The notes beneath the pieces were generated by a model. The model did not search any database, was not told the DNA's origin, and saw nothing but the letters and a program-made list of their open reading frames with translations. A stretch of DNA of 39,567 bases from Thermatribacter sp964570785. Lineage in GTDB: Bacteria > Atribacterota > Atribacteria > Atribacterales > Thermatribacteraceae. Made by a program: the position numbers and the translations under genes. Location of the stretch: contig CAZMZG010000013.1 of assembly GCA_964570785.1 (NCBI GenBank), positions 1 through 39,567 on the forward strand, in the 5' to 3' direction. Position 1 is the first letter of the stretch. Every line of letters starts with the position of its first letter. This document shows positions 1 to 8,073 of the stretch, in pieces.

Positions 1-904
1 TGTACTTTATGCTCATGCAAAGCTGCAAAATGGGGTAATAGCCCTGCAAGAACTGTTGCTGATCTAAGACTAAATCCGTATACCCACCGCGAATGGCTTC
101 CAGCGTGGCTGGCGAAAGATCAAACCCAGCACCGACCACATCGTCAGGACCCAAACCCGCAGCTCTAAAGAAGGTTTCCAGAGTAGCTGTAAGTGCTCCG
201 TGATCAGTTACTACCAGCTTTACATCAGGGTGCGAAGAGACATAACCAGTAAACACTGGAACACCCAACGGAGCTTCAGCATTCACTTCAGGAGAAATCT
301 CCAGATAGTCGACAACCAGCCCCTTTTCCTTCAAAGCATCGATAACCCCTTTGGTGCGCAAACCACGAGTAGGCTGAGAAAGCAATCCCCAAACCATGGC
401 CCGGTCTCCTTCTTTGAGACCAAACATCTCTACAGCACTTTTACCAAGCATATAACCTGATTCATAAAGTTCCTGACCCACATACCCGAAACCGCGAGCT
501 TTGTACTTAGCTTCAGCCTTGGGAAGAGTAGTGTTTTGAGAAGTTACAATTATACCTTGCTCGAAAGCCTGGTCAATTAAAGGATCTAATGCGTCATCTC
601 CCGGATGACCCATAATGGCAATACCATCTGGTCTGGATGCAACAGCCTCTTTAAATTGAGTCACCATTTTTTCGGGATCCCAATCGGAAAACACATATTC
701 AACAGTGCAGCCCAGGTCTTCTTCGGCCGCTTTTGCGCCACGATAAACAACACCTGCAAAAGGGCCACCTGGAGGGCCACCACAAAAGAAGCGGATTCTT
801 ATCCCTTCAAAGCGCTTTCCCTCAGCAAAAACAGGACCCACCATTAACGCTAAAAAGGTAACTGCCAGCAGAACTCCTATCACCAAGAGAAAAACCTTTT
901 TCAT
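1..904 (-). CDS. Sugar ABC transporter substrate-binding protein (RbsB/LsrB-like), partial
   Basis: This is a periplasmic-binding-protein (Peripla_BP_4) solute receptor for a sugar-type ABC importer, cut by the left window edge; about 301 codons are visible with no stop. The ATG at 904 follows a good site (GAGGAGGG, about 8 nt upstream). The N-terminus is a Sec signal peptide (MKKVFLLVIGVLL..., probable cut near VFA-EG). The mature part shows the ribose-binder pattern: YRGAKAAEEDLGC, VASRPDGIAIMG, then a GAGFDLSPATLEAIRGG stretch and DQQQFLQGYY. It lies 120 nt after the UroD-like gene on the same strand and probably shares the LacI operon. It is clearly paralogous to the binding protein at 38054-38941. 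The ligand cannot be told from sequence. Confidence 0.93.
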   Translation of the reverse strand, partial: MKKVFLLVIGVLLAVTFLALMVGPVFAEGKRFEGIRIRFFCGGPPGGPFAGVVYRGAKAAEEDLGCTVEYVFSDWDPEKMVTQFKEAVASRPDGIAIMGHPGDDALDPLIDQAFEQGIIVTSQNTTLPKAEAKYKARGFGYVGQELYESGYMLGKSAVEMFGLKEGDRAMVWGLLSQPTRGLRTKGVIDALKEKGLVVDYLEISPEVNAEAPLGVPVFTGYVSSHPDVKLVVTDHGALTATLETFFRAAGLGPDDVVGAGFDLSPATLEAIRGGYTDLVLDQQQFLQGYYPILQLCMSIKY

Positions 905-1024
905 TATGCTAAACCCTCCTCTCAGAGTTTTTAATTTCTAACCAAAGACACCCCAGACCAAACCTACACCCGAGTAAAACAACCAAATTCAATCTATCTA
1001 CCCCTCGACAAACTACCACCTCCT

Positions 1025-2119
1025 TTAAACCACAACAGGATACCTACCCATTTTCTTAGCAGTTTCCAGAAAGGCAAAAAAGTTCTCAAGAGGAGTATCC
1101 AGCTGTACATGGTGAGTGGGAGCAACGATAAAGCCTCCACCTGGCGCAACTGTTTTAAGCCTCTCTATGACTTCCTCTTTCACTTCCTCTGGACTGCCAA
1201 AAGGGAGGGTATACTGTTCGTCGATGGTTCCCCAGAAAGCAAGCCTTTTACCGTACCTCCTTTTAAGATAAGCAGGGTCCATAGCCTTAGGTTGCACGGG
1301 ATTAAGCACGTCTATGCCAATTTCGATCAATTCATCAATTATCGGGTAAATATTTCCGTCACTGTGATAGGCAATTTTGAGGTCCGAGCTGAGTTTCTTG
1401 AGTTCCTGGCAAATAGTTGCCATACGTGGTTTAAGGTATTTGCGCCACAGCTCTGGAGAGATTAACATTCCCTTTTGAGTTCCCACATCATCTCCCAACC
1501 AGATGCCATCGACACCCATTTCCACTAATTTTTTAGCTGCAATCAGGTGAAAGCGAAAAGGTATTTCAAGAACTGCATGGGCTTTTTCTTCATCCATAAC
1601 CATATCCATGAGCAACCTATCCATTCCCCTGAGGTACCAGGCTCCCTCAAAAATGGTACAAACAGTTACTCCCAAGATAAAATAGTCTCTTCCAAATCTC
1701 TCTTTTATGGTTTGCAGGGGAAGATAAAGTTCCTCCCGCAAAGGGTCAGGAGGAATATAACTTTCAATTGCTGAATCGTCGGCAAGCGGATGTTCAACGA
1801 TCTCCGTGTAATGACCTCTTCCAAAAGGCGTATCGTAAGGAACCCTTCTCCAGCGGATTCCCCACTCACAAACATACTCTTCCTCCTCGGATAAATAGTA
1901 GGAGTTGGCTATACCTACAGCATATTGAATAATATCAAGCCCCAGGATCTCTTCCAGAAAATGTTCTTCTCCACCATGAGGATTTATACTGGAAGAAGAC
2001 TCCAATCCGAGATGCTCCTTCAACCTCAGGGCAAATTCCGGAGTAAAGCTCGCTTGGATAGGAACTCTATCAGGTTCTCGATGAGAAAGAGCAGTCAAAA
2101 CTCGTTCTTTGGGAAGCAA
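1025..2119 (-). CDS. UroD-family protein (MtaA/CmuA-like fold), function unknown
   Basis: 364 aa, uroporphyrinogen decarboxylase superfamily (TIM barrel). The start is a TTG at 2119 behind GCGGGGGT, 15 nt after the lacI stop. Visible blocks are the N-terminal PKERVLTALSHREPDRVPI, the mid-protein GVDGIWLGDDVGTQKG, AYHSDGNIYPIIDELIEIG, and a C-terminal FIVAPTHHVQLDTP. The N-terminal RQAGR-type signature of true heme-pathway HemE is absent. The H-x-C zinc motif of MtaA/MtbA corrinoid methyltransferases is replaced by H-S-D. It therefore belongs to a divergent subgroup found beside sugar transporters, and the real reaction is unknown. Its place between a LacI regulator and a sugar-binding protein suggests a role in using the imported compound, for example handling a methylated or unusual sugar; that is inference. 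Confidence 0.85.
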   Translation of the reverse strand: MLPKERVLTALSHREPDRVPIQASFTPEFALRLKEHLGLESSSSINPHGGEEHFLEEILGLDIIQYAVGIANSYYLSEEEEYVCEWGIRWRRVPYDTPFGRGHYTEIVEHPLADDSAIESYIPPDPLREELYLPLQTIKERFGRDYFILGVTVCTIFEGAWYLRGMDRLLMDMVMDEEKAHAVLEIPFRFHLIAAKKLVEMGVDGIWLGDDVGTQKGMLISPELWRKYLKPRMATICQELKKLSSDLKIAYHSDGNIYPIIDELIEIGIDVLNPVQPKAMDPAYLKRRYGKRLAFWGTIDEQYTLPFGSPEEVKEEVIERLKTVAPGGGFIVAPTHHVQLDTPLENFFAFLETAKKMGRYPVVV

Positions 2120-2134
2120 TATTAATACCCCCGC

Positions 2135-3277
2135 TCATTTAATTAAATCTTCAAAAGATGAACATAACAAGGCTCCTTCGTTCCATAATATTAATTTAGA
2201 CAGCAGCCTTTCGAAATCCTCCAAAGCAAGGTTTCTTACGCTTTCTGGAAACAAAGGAACTACCGGTAGAGGTACCTCTTCAGTACTAAGAGAAAAATCC
2301 TCTTCAGCAAGACACCGTGCTAACACCAAAACCCCCAAAAAACCCTGCAAGTATGGGAATTGGTAAAGAGAGCAATTGATCAAGTTCGCCTCCAAAAAAG
2401 GTTTCCATTCTTCGGAGAGATCGTTACCAATGACCACCAGTTCTTTCCTGGAACCTGCCTCCTGTAAAGCTTTACCAACTCCATAATTACCAAAAGCGGT
2501 ACTCATAAAAATGCCGTCGATATTCTCCTCGCCAACTAAGCATTTGCTGGCCAACTCAAAAGCTTCTTCCTCGTTCTTTACCTCAATCACCCAGGAAGCA
2601 TCATAAGGCAGACCATGTTTATGTACGAAATCGGTCAAACCCTGCCATCTCATAACATGGGAAGGAGCTTGCTTGTTGGTGGTTATAGTGCAAACTCTGC
2701 TTTTTTTATTACCCAAAAATAACTTGAAAAGCTTTCCAGCCATTTTTCCCGCGACATAGTAATCTTGACCAACGTAGAACAGCCTTTTACTGAATGGCGC
2801 ATCCACATTAAAAGTGGCAACTTTAATTCCCCTGATATGAAAAGCATTAATAAAATAATCCAGTTTAGTGAGGTCCGAAGGAACCATCAATAGGGCATTA
2901 AACCTTCTTTTTTCCAACAAGCCTTCCAGAATGGCATTTTGCTCAGACAAGTTATGTCCTCTGGTGCGATACACTTCAAATTCCATTCCCCATTTCTCTA
3001 AAAAGTTAATCGCATCAAAAACCCCGTTCTCTACAATATTCCAGAAATAAGTATCTTGAGGAAAAATAACAGCCATTCTCTTATTATAAAGCTTGCGGTT
3101 ATAAGACGAAGTTCTGGAAGAAAAGTAACCTAAGTCTTTTGCTTTCTCAACAATCTTTTTGCGCAAACTTTTGCTAATTCTGCCTTTTCCATTGAGAGCC
3201 CTGCTAACTGTAGCCAGAGAAACTCCCAGTTCATCAGCTATATTCCTGAGAGTTACTCTCTTAGACACCCAGCACAA
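2135..3277 (-). CDS. LacI-family transcriptional regulator
   Basis: 380 aa. The N-terminal helix-turn-helix is RVTLRNIADELGVSLATVSR (residues ~7-26), followed by the hinge region and a periplasmic-binding-protein-like effector domain (DGIFMSTAFGNYGVGKALQE and similar). The effector domain probably binds a sugar. The start is a GTG at 3277, 5 nt after GGAGG. It is the first gene of a minus-strand unit with the UroD-like gene and a sugar-binding protein, so it most likely represses that unit and its own promoter in the absence of ligand. The effector and operator are not known. Confidence 0.95.
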   Translation of the reverse strand: MCWVSKRVTLRNIADELGVSLATVSRALNGKGRISKSLRKKIVEKAKDLGYFSSRTSSYNRKLYNKRMAVIFPQDTYFWNIVENGVFDAINFLEKWGMEFEVYRTRGHNLSEQNAILEGLLEKRRFNALLMVPSDLTKLDYFINAFHIRGIKVATFNVDAPFSKRLFYVGQDYYVAGKMAGKLFKLFLGNKKSRVCTITTNKQAPSHVMRWQGLTDFVHKHGLPYDASWVIEVKNEEEAFELASKCLVGEENIDGIFMSTAFGNYGVGKALQEAGSRKELVVIGNDLSEEWKPFLEANLINCSLYQFPYLQGFLGVLVLARCLAEEDFSLSTEEVPLPVVPLFPESVRNLALEDFERLLSKLILWNEGALLCSSFEDLIK

Positions 3278-3323
3278 GCTCCTCCTTCAAAAAAGACATT
3301 TGACAAAATTTTTACTCCTAACA

Positions 3324-3352
3324 AGGATAAGAAAATTTTGCTCCAAAGTCAA
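3324..3352 (-). promoter_or_regulatory. Promoter of the lacI-uroD-like-binding protein unit
   Basis: On the minus strand: -35 TTGACT (3352-3347), 17-nt spacer, -10 TATCCT (3329-3324). The inferred transcription start is about 40 nt upstream of the lacI GTG. Confidence 0.6.
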
Positions 3353-3543
3353 CAAACTTACTTATAAAAATTTGTTCATGAAGAGAAAACACAAAATCGA
3401 GCAAAACCAAAAACCAACAACAGCCTCGAAATAAGCAATAGCAGAAGTACGTAATTCATTCCCAAAGAAATACTCTTTCAGATTTCCCCTAAAGCAATCC
3501 AACTTTTAACTCTAATTTTTAATTTTTAATTATAAATCTCAGG

Positions 3544-3549
3544 TATAAT
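3544..3549 (+). promoter_or_regulatory. -10 box for the EamA transporter
   Basis: A perfect TATAAT 37 nt upstream of the ATG at 3586. No good -35 hexamer lies at the right distance in the AT-rich sequence before it, so the call rests on the -10 alone. Confidence 0.4.
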
Positions 3550-3585
3550 TTACAAAGCATAACTCGAAAGTGGCGAGAATCCCTT

Positions 3586-4554
3586 ATGAAAAGTGGAAAC
3601 AGACCAAAAACCCAGAAAAACACTTTAACACTATTCTCAGACTTGAGCTTGCTTGGTGTCAGCGCCGTCTGGGGAGCAACCTTTGTGACAATGAAAAACC
3701 TTCTCGTAAATTTTCACGTTGCTGAAGTGCTTTTTGGAAGATTTCTTGTCGCTACCATCTTTACACTGCTTTTGTTTTCCAAACTAAAATTCGAACCTCA
3801 AAGTTTCCAAAAGGGGCTTTTGCCAGGAATCTTCCTGTTCGCCGGCTACTTCTTTCAATCCTGGGGACTAACTTTTACCACTCCCGCCCGTTCTGGATTT
3901 ATAACGGGTCTTAGCGTCATTCTGGTCCCCTTCATCTCCTGGATGATTTTAAAGGCCAAACCTCCCTTTTATTCTTACTTTGGAGTTGTCCTTTCAACGC
4001 TGGGGTTGTTTTTCATTCTTACTCCTCAGAGACTAACCATCAACCCTGGAGAAAACTTGCTGCGAGGGGATATTTTAACTCTGCTTGGAGCAATCGCTTA
4101 CGCTTTACAAATAGTTCTGGTTGAGAAGCTTACCAGCAAAGCAGACGGCTTTTCTATGGCACTTGGAGAATTCAGCATCATGACTATTTTTAGTCTGGGC
4201 ATCCTGCTTAGCGCCCCTACTACCAGTGTCACTACGATTTTAATAACCCGACCGCTTGCGGTTATGTTCTTAGGAACAGTTGCCACAGCAATAGCTTTTA
4301 TCACTCAAAAGATAGCTCAAAAATATACTCCTTCAACTCACGTAGCGCTTATCTTTGCCTCTGAACCAGTATTTGCAGCTATTTTTGCAAGTCTTCTGTG
4401 GGGTGAAAAATTTACACCCCGCACTATAGCGGGGTGTGCATTAATACTGGGGGGTATTCTAAGTTGCGAAATGCCCAGAACGCTTACTCGCCACTATCGA
4501 TATCTTCTAGCTTCAAATCAAACTCAAGTCCTTCAGCATAGAGAAGATCGATGA
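3586..4554 (+). CDS. EamA-family (DMT superfamily) membrane transporter
   Basis: 322 aa with about ten hydrophobic segments in two repeated halves, typical of the 10-TM drug/metabolite transporters. The opening LGVSAVWGATFVTMKNLL matches the first helix of EamA repeats. The second repeat starts near RGDILTLLGAIAYALQIVL, and the end carries ALIFASEPVFAAIFASLLWG. The substrate cannot be predicted. There is no clear ribosome-binding site before the ATG. Its last 71 bases overlap, on the opposite strand, a 49-aa ORF, and a terminator for that opposite-strand unit (4406-4437) lies inside this gene. Confidence 0.93.
   Translation: MKSGNRPKTQKNTLTLFSDLSLLGVSAVWGATFVTMKNLLVNFHVAEVLFGRFLVATIFTLLLFSKLKFEPQSFQKGLLPGIFLFAGYFFQSWGLTFTTPARSGFITGLSVILVPFISWMILKAKPPFYSYFGVVLSTLGLFFILTPQRLTINPGENLLRGDILTLLGAIAYALQIVLVEKLTSKADGFSMALGEFSIMTIFSLGILLSAPTTSVTTILITRPLAVMFLGTVATAIAFITQKIAQKYTPSTHVALIFASEPVFAAIFASLLWGEKFTPRTIAGCALILGGILSCEMPRTLTRHYRYLLASNQTQVLQHREDR
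4406..4437 (-). terminator. Intrinsic terminator of the minus-strand 17-kb block
   Basis: On the minus strand: ACACCCCGC, loop TATAGT, GCGGGGTGT (9-bp perfect stem), then AAATTTTTC. It lies 46 nt beyond the stop of the 49-aa ORF and inside the coding region of the convergent EamA gene. Confidence 0.65.
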
Positions 4555-4633
4555 TCTTTTGCAACAGAGCTTGCTCTTCTCCTTTGCTCAACAATTGCCC
4601 CCTTCTTTTAAAGTTAGTCAAAATCAACTTCAT
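4484..4633 (-). CDS. Small protein, 49 aa, unknown function
   Basis: An ORF of 50 codons (ATG 4633, stop TAA 4484) with an excellent site AGGAGGA 6 nt before the ATG. That site overlaps the stop codon of the aminotransferase gene just upstream, so the two are probably translated in series. The protein begins MKLILTNFKRRGQLLSKG; it is charged, with a predicted helix (EEQALLQKIIDLLYAEGLEF) and an acidic end (LKLEDIDSGE). There is no membrane segment and no family I recognise. A terminator follows 46 nt downstream. Its last 71 bases are antisense to the end of the EamA gene. The start, the operon position and the terminator together support a real gene; function is unknown. Confidence 0.6.
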   Translation of the reverse strand: MKLILTNFKRRGQLLSKGEEQALLQKIIDLLYAEGLEFDLKLEDIDSGE

Positions 4634-4644
4634 ATTTCTTCCTC

Positions 4645-5856
4645 CTAAACACGAAGTTTTTGCAAGGCTCTATCAATGCGATCCATAGCTTCAGCAATGT
4701 TCTCCAGAGAATTGGAATAAGAAATCCTCAAATACCCTTCGCCAAAATCTCCAAAGCAGGTACCAGGGAGAAGAGCCACTCCGGCTTCCTCAAGCAAATA
4801 CTGCGACATCTCTTTAGAGCTTAAACCAAAACTACGAATATTTGGGAAGAAATAAAACGCACCTTCAGGTTTAACAAAGCTCAAACCTTTAATATTTTGC
4901 AAGCGTTCTATCAGAAAGTCCCTTCTTCTTTTAAATTCAGAAACCATATCTTTTACAGCTTTATCAGCACGAAGTAAGGCTTCAACTCCTGCCATCTGGG
5001 TAAAAGTACAGGTGCAGGAATAAGAATTGGTAGCCAGCAAAGTCAAATACTCTGCCCACCCTTTGGGCAAAACAGCATATCCCAATCTCCAGCCAGTCAT
5101 CGCAAAACTTTTGGAAAAAGCATCAAGAAGCACAGTTCGCTCACGCATGCCAGGAAACTCCAGAATGCTAACATGTCTCTCATCATAAACTATCTCACTG
5201 TAAACTTCATCAGTAAAGATTAATAGATCTTCTTCCTGTGCAATCTTGGCAACAGCTTCCATTTCCTCTTCAGTCAACATGGAACCAGTGGGATTATGAG
5301 GAGAATTTAAGACAATCATTTTGGTACGACTGGTAATTAGCTTTCTCATCTCGTCAGGGTTTACTCTAAACCCATCCTCTTCTCTTAGCTTGAGGGGAAC
5401 CGCCTTAGCACCCACAAAATCAATTATTGAACGATAAGCCGGAAAACCCGGGTCAGGATAAACAACCTCGTCTCCTTCTTCCAGAAGCATCAGAAAACTT
5501 AAAAAGATAACTGGTTTAGCTCCAGGCATAACAACTACTTCTTCGGGAACTACCTCGATATTTCTGGTTCTTTTCATGTACTCACATACTGCTTTTCTCA
5601 AATCCATTATGCCCGCTGAAGGAACATAATAGGTATGGCCCTCCTGTATAGCCTGAATGGCTGTTTGCTTAACGTTACAAGGAGTATCAAAGTCTGGTTG
5701 TCCAATCTCCAGATGAATTATTTTTCTGCCCTGTCTTTCCAGTTCAGTAACCTGAGCCAGGACCTCAAATGCTCCCTCTCCACGAAGCTGGAAAACTCTA
5801 TTAGCCATAAAAACTTTAAGATCATTTCCTTTTTTGGCTTTCTCTATAACTTTCAT
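4645..5856 (-). CDS. Class I/II pyridoxal-phosphate aminotransferase (aspartate aminotransferase-like)
   Basis: About 403 aa. Fold type I PLP enzyme: the substrate-binding LEIGQPDFDTP near residue 50, the NSPHNPTGS motif, the FTDEVYSEIVYDE block, the PLP lysine in LDAFSKSFAMTGWRLGY, and the C-terminal LRISYSNS arginine. The ATG at 5856 is chosen because AGAGGTG lies 6 nt before it; a GTG at 5865 and an ATG at 5862 are too close to that site. Most relatives start at the later MANRVFQLRGEG, so this form has a short extra N-terminus. It probably transfers amino groups between an amino acid and 2-oxoglutarate; exact specificity is unknown. Confidence 0.93.
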   Translation of the reverse strand: MKVIEKAKKGNDLKVFMANRVFQLRGEGAFEVLAQVTELERQGRKIIHLEIGQPDFDTPCNVKQTAIQAIQEGHTYYVPSAGIMDLRKAVCEYMKRTRNIEVVPEEVVVMPGAKPVIFLSFLMLLEEGDEVVYPDPGFPAYRSIIDFVGAKAVPLKLREEDGFRVNPDEMRKLITSRTKMIVLNSPHNPTGSMLTEEEMEAVAKIAQEEDLLIFTDEVYSEIVYDERHVSILEFPGMRERTVLLDAFSKSFAMTGWRLGYAVLPKGWAEYLTLLATNSYSCTCTFTQMAGVEALLRADKAVKDMVSEFKRRRDFLIERLQNIKGLSFVKPEGAFYFFPNIRSFGLSSKEMSQYLLEEAGVALLPGTCFGDFGEGYLRISYSNSLENIAEAMDRIDRALQKLRV

Positions 5857-5950
5857 TTCCATCACCTCTTCCCGTTGGTAATACTTTAATGCATTGCATC
5901 CGCTTTTTGCAATATTTTTTTCTCAAAAGCAACGAAATTTATTGCCGTTT

Positions 5951-7324
5951 TTAACCCTTATGAAGGAGGGCTACTGTTTCAAAATGGGGGGTATAAGGGA
6001 AAAGGTCGATAAAACAAATTTTTTTCAGGCTGTAACCCCCTTCTCTAAAGAAAAGTAAATCGCGGGCAAAAGCACCAATATTGCAGGAAACGTAAACTAT
6101 CGAAGGCACTCCAAGCGCAACGACTTTCTTCACTGCTTTTTTATCGAGACCTGCACGAGGTGGATCCAAAATCACACAGTCAAATTTCCGAGGAGAAAAA
6201 CCGCTAAGGATTTTTTCCACTCGACCAGCTACGCAAATAAAGTTATCCAGCCCGTTCAACCAGGCGTTGTATTTGGCATCTTCAACTGCCCTGGGATTTT
6301 CTTCCACTCCCAATACGCTCGAAGCACAGTCAGCAAGGTAAAGACCGATTCCTCCACTTCCACAGTAAAGATCCAAAACCGTTTTTCTACGATCCAGCTG
6401 GGCATATTCTTTCACTTTCTCATAAAGCAAGTAACAGCCAGAAGAATTAACCTGGAAAAAGCTTTCAATAGATACCTTGTACCTTATCGAACCAATGCGC
6501 TCGTAAAAAAAATCTCTACCAAAAAGAAGCCGTTTTCTCTCAAATATCAAAGCACTCGCCGGTGAGTTATTTATTATGTGCACTAATCCCTGCACCGAAG
6601 GAACCAACGATTTCAGTTCTCGAACCAATTCTTCTACCCCCGGAATTTCTCCCTCTCTTGATGCCAGACCGAGGATAAACTCCTTTTCAGATTCAGAACG
6701 ACGAACAAGCAAATTGCGCAAAAAACCCTCTTTTCTAACCGAATCATAACCACTGAGTTGGTTACGAGCTGCAAAATCACGAAAAAAGTCTAAAAGTTTA
6801 GTAGTATTTTCTCGATCCATCAAATAACAGACTTTCAAATCAAGGACTTTCCAGTATCTCTTTTTGGGATGCAAACCCAGGACAACTCCTCCTTCTCGGG
6901 AAGGACCAAAGTTAAACTCCATCTTGTTGCGATAACCAAACACCTTAGGAGAAGGGAAAAAACCTTCATAGTCTACTTTCTCTCTGTCAACTTTACCTAC
7001 ACGCTGTAAAGTATCAAAAGCACTCTTTTCTTTAAGGGCTAACTGTTGGGGATAGCTTACGAATTGTAAACTACACCCCCCACACCCTTCCTTAAAGTGA
7101 GGACAAGCAGGTTCAACTCTGCCTTCAGCGGGTTCGATTACCTCTAAAAGTTCACCGAGCGCAAAATTGTTCTTAACTTTAATAATTCGCACCCTGCATA
7201 AATCGCCAGGGATTACACCTCTCACAAAAACCACAAATCCATTCCTCTTCAAAACCCCCTGGCTCTCTGGAAGTGCAAAATCTATCACTTCTCCCTCGAA
7301 TATTTCTCCTTTTAAAGGTTTCAT
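5951..7324 (-). CDS. rlmD: 23S rRNA (uracil-5-)-methyltransferase, RlmD/TrmA family
   Basis: About 457 aa. An SAM-dependent RNA m5U methyltransferase. An N-terminal TRAM RNA-binding domain (residues 1-60) is followed by iron-sulfur cysteines in CPHFKEGCGGCSLQF. The Rossmann SAM motif is DLYCGSGGIGLYLA, the catalytic motif is DPPRAGLDKKAV, and the nucleophilic cysteine is in YVSCNIGAFARDL. The ATG at 7324 is preferred over the longer frame start at 7333 because AGAGGTG lies 6 nt before it and it overlaps the rlmB stop (TAATG). The 4Fe-4S cysteines favour RlmD/RlmCD over TrmA; which uridine is modified cannot be decided. Confidence 0.92.
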   Translation of the reverse strand: MKPLKGEIFEGEVIDFALPESQGVLKRNGFVVFVRGVIPGDLCRVRIIKVKNNFALGELLEVIEPAEGRVEPACPHFKEGCGGCSLQFVSYPQQLALKEKSAFDTLQRVGKVDREKVDYEGFFPSPKVFGYRNKMEFNFGPSREGGVVLGLHPKKRYWKVLDLKVCYLMDRENTTKLLDFFRDFAARNQLSGYDSVRKEGFLRNLLVRRSESEKEFILGLASREGEIPGVEELVRELKSLVPSVQGLVHIINNSPASALIFERKRLLFGRDFFYERIGSIRYKVSIESFFQVNSSGCYLLYEKVKEYAQLDRRKTVLDLYCGSGGIGLYLADCASSVLGVEENPRAVEDAKYNAWLNGLDNFICVAGRVEKILSGFSPRKFDCVILDPPRAGLDKKAVKKVVALGVPSIVYVSCNIGAFARDLLFFREGGYSLKKICFIDLFPYTPHFETVALLHKG

Positions 7325-8073
7325 TACAAACACCTCTTCTGCTTGAAAAGGTGATACATGCCTATCCCAAAAGCCACGGAAACATTAAGAGAAGTAAGTT
7401 GGCCTCCTGAGGGAATGAAAGCCAAAAAATCGCATTGAGAACGAACCAATTTCCTAATGCCTTTATCCTCTCCTCCTACCACCAATGCCACCGGCACTTC
7501 ACAAACATCAACATCCCAGAGAGGCTGGCCTTCGCCTACTTCCAGTCCTACTACAAAAATTCCTGCTTCCTTAAATTCTTTAATAACTCCCGCAAAATTA
7601 TTAATCTGAACCACAGGCAGAACTTCAAATCCCCCCGCTGCTACCTTAACTGCGCTGGAGTCAAGAGGGGCTGTACGAGCTTTGCTGATAAGCACCCCTT
7701 TGGCTCCAAAGAAGGCAGCAGTACGAATCAAAGCTCCCAGATTGCGAGGATCCTCAATTCTGTCCAGGAAAACAACAATGGCATTTCTATCACCACTGAC
7801 GCGCTCTAATATATCCTTCCAGGTAGGCTGTTTTTTTAAGCGCGTTACCAGCAAAACACCTTGATGGGCAATTCTGCCCTTTCCAACCCAGCGTTCGAAA
7901 AGTTTTTTATTCTCGATCACTTCCACTTTAACTCCCAATTCCTGAGCACGAGCCAATACCGCCTCTATAGATTCACCCCGTGCCCCCTTATACAAAATCA
8001 GCCTTTCGAAGCTACGACGGGGATTATCGAGAGCTTGCAGAACTGCTTGGCGACCGTAAACAATTTCTTCCAT
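7324..8073 (-). CDS. rlmB: 23S rRNA (guanosine-2'-O)-methyltransferase RlmB (TrmH/SpoU family)
   Basis: About 249 aa. An N-terminal substrate-binding domain begins EEIVYGRQAVLQAL. The C-terminal knotted SPOUT domain carries the three SpoU motifs: FLDRIEDPRNLGALIRTAAF, VALVVGGEDKGIRKLV and FIPSGGQLTSLNVSVAFGIG. The family methylates G2251 in the 23S peptidyl-transferase loop. The ATG at 8073 overlaps the cysS stop (TGATG) with GGAGGAG before it; a TTG at 8076 is also in frame. The cysS-rlmB neighbourhood matches Bacillus and Clostridium, except that the mini-RNase III gene mrnC usually between them is missing. Confidence 0.94.
   Translation of the reverse strand: MEEIVYGRQAVLQALDNPRRSFERLILYKGARGESIEAVLARAQELGVKVEVIENKKLFERWVGKGRIAHQGVLLVTRLKKQPTWKDILERVSGDRNAIVVFLDRIEDPRNLGALIRTAAFFGAKGVLISKARTAPLDSSAVKVAAGGFEVLPVVQINNFAGVIKEFKEAGIFVVGLEVGEGQPLWDVDVCEVPVALVVGGEDKGIRKLVRSQCDFLAFIPSGGQLTSLNVSVAFGIGMYHLFKQKRCL

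Larger units (their letters stand above)
3278..3585. other. Divergent intergenic region, lacI / EamA
   Basis: 308 nt between two divergent genes. It holds the minus-strand lacI promoter (3324-3352) and a -10 element for the plus-strand EamA gene (3544-3549). The rest is AT-rich, with no RNA gene or credible ORF. I could not pick out a convincing symmetrical LacI operator. Confidence 0.7.
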
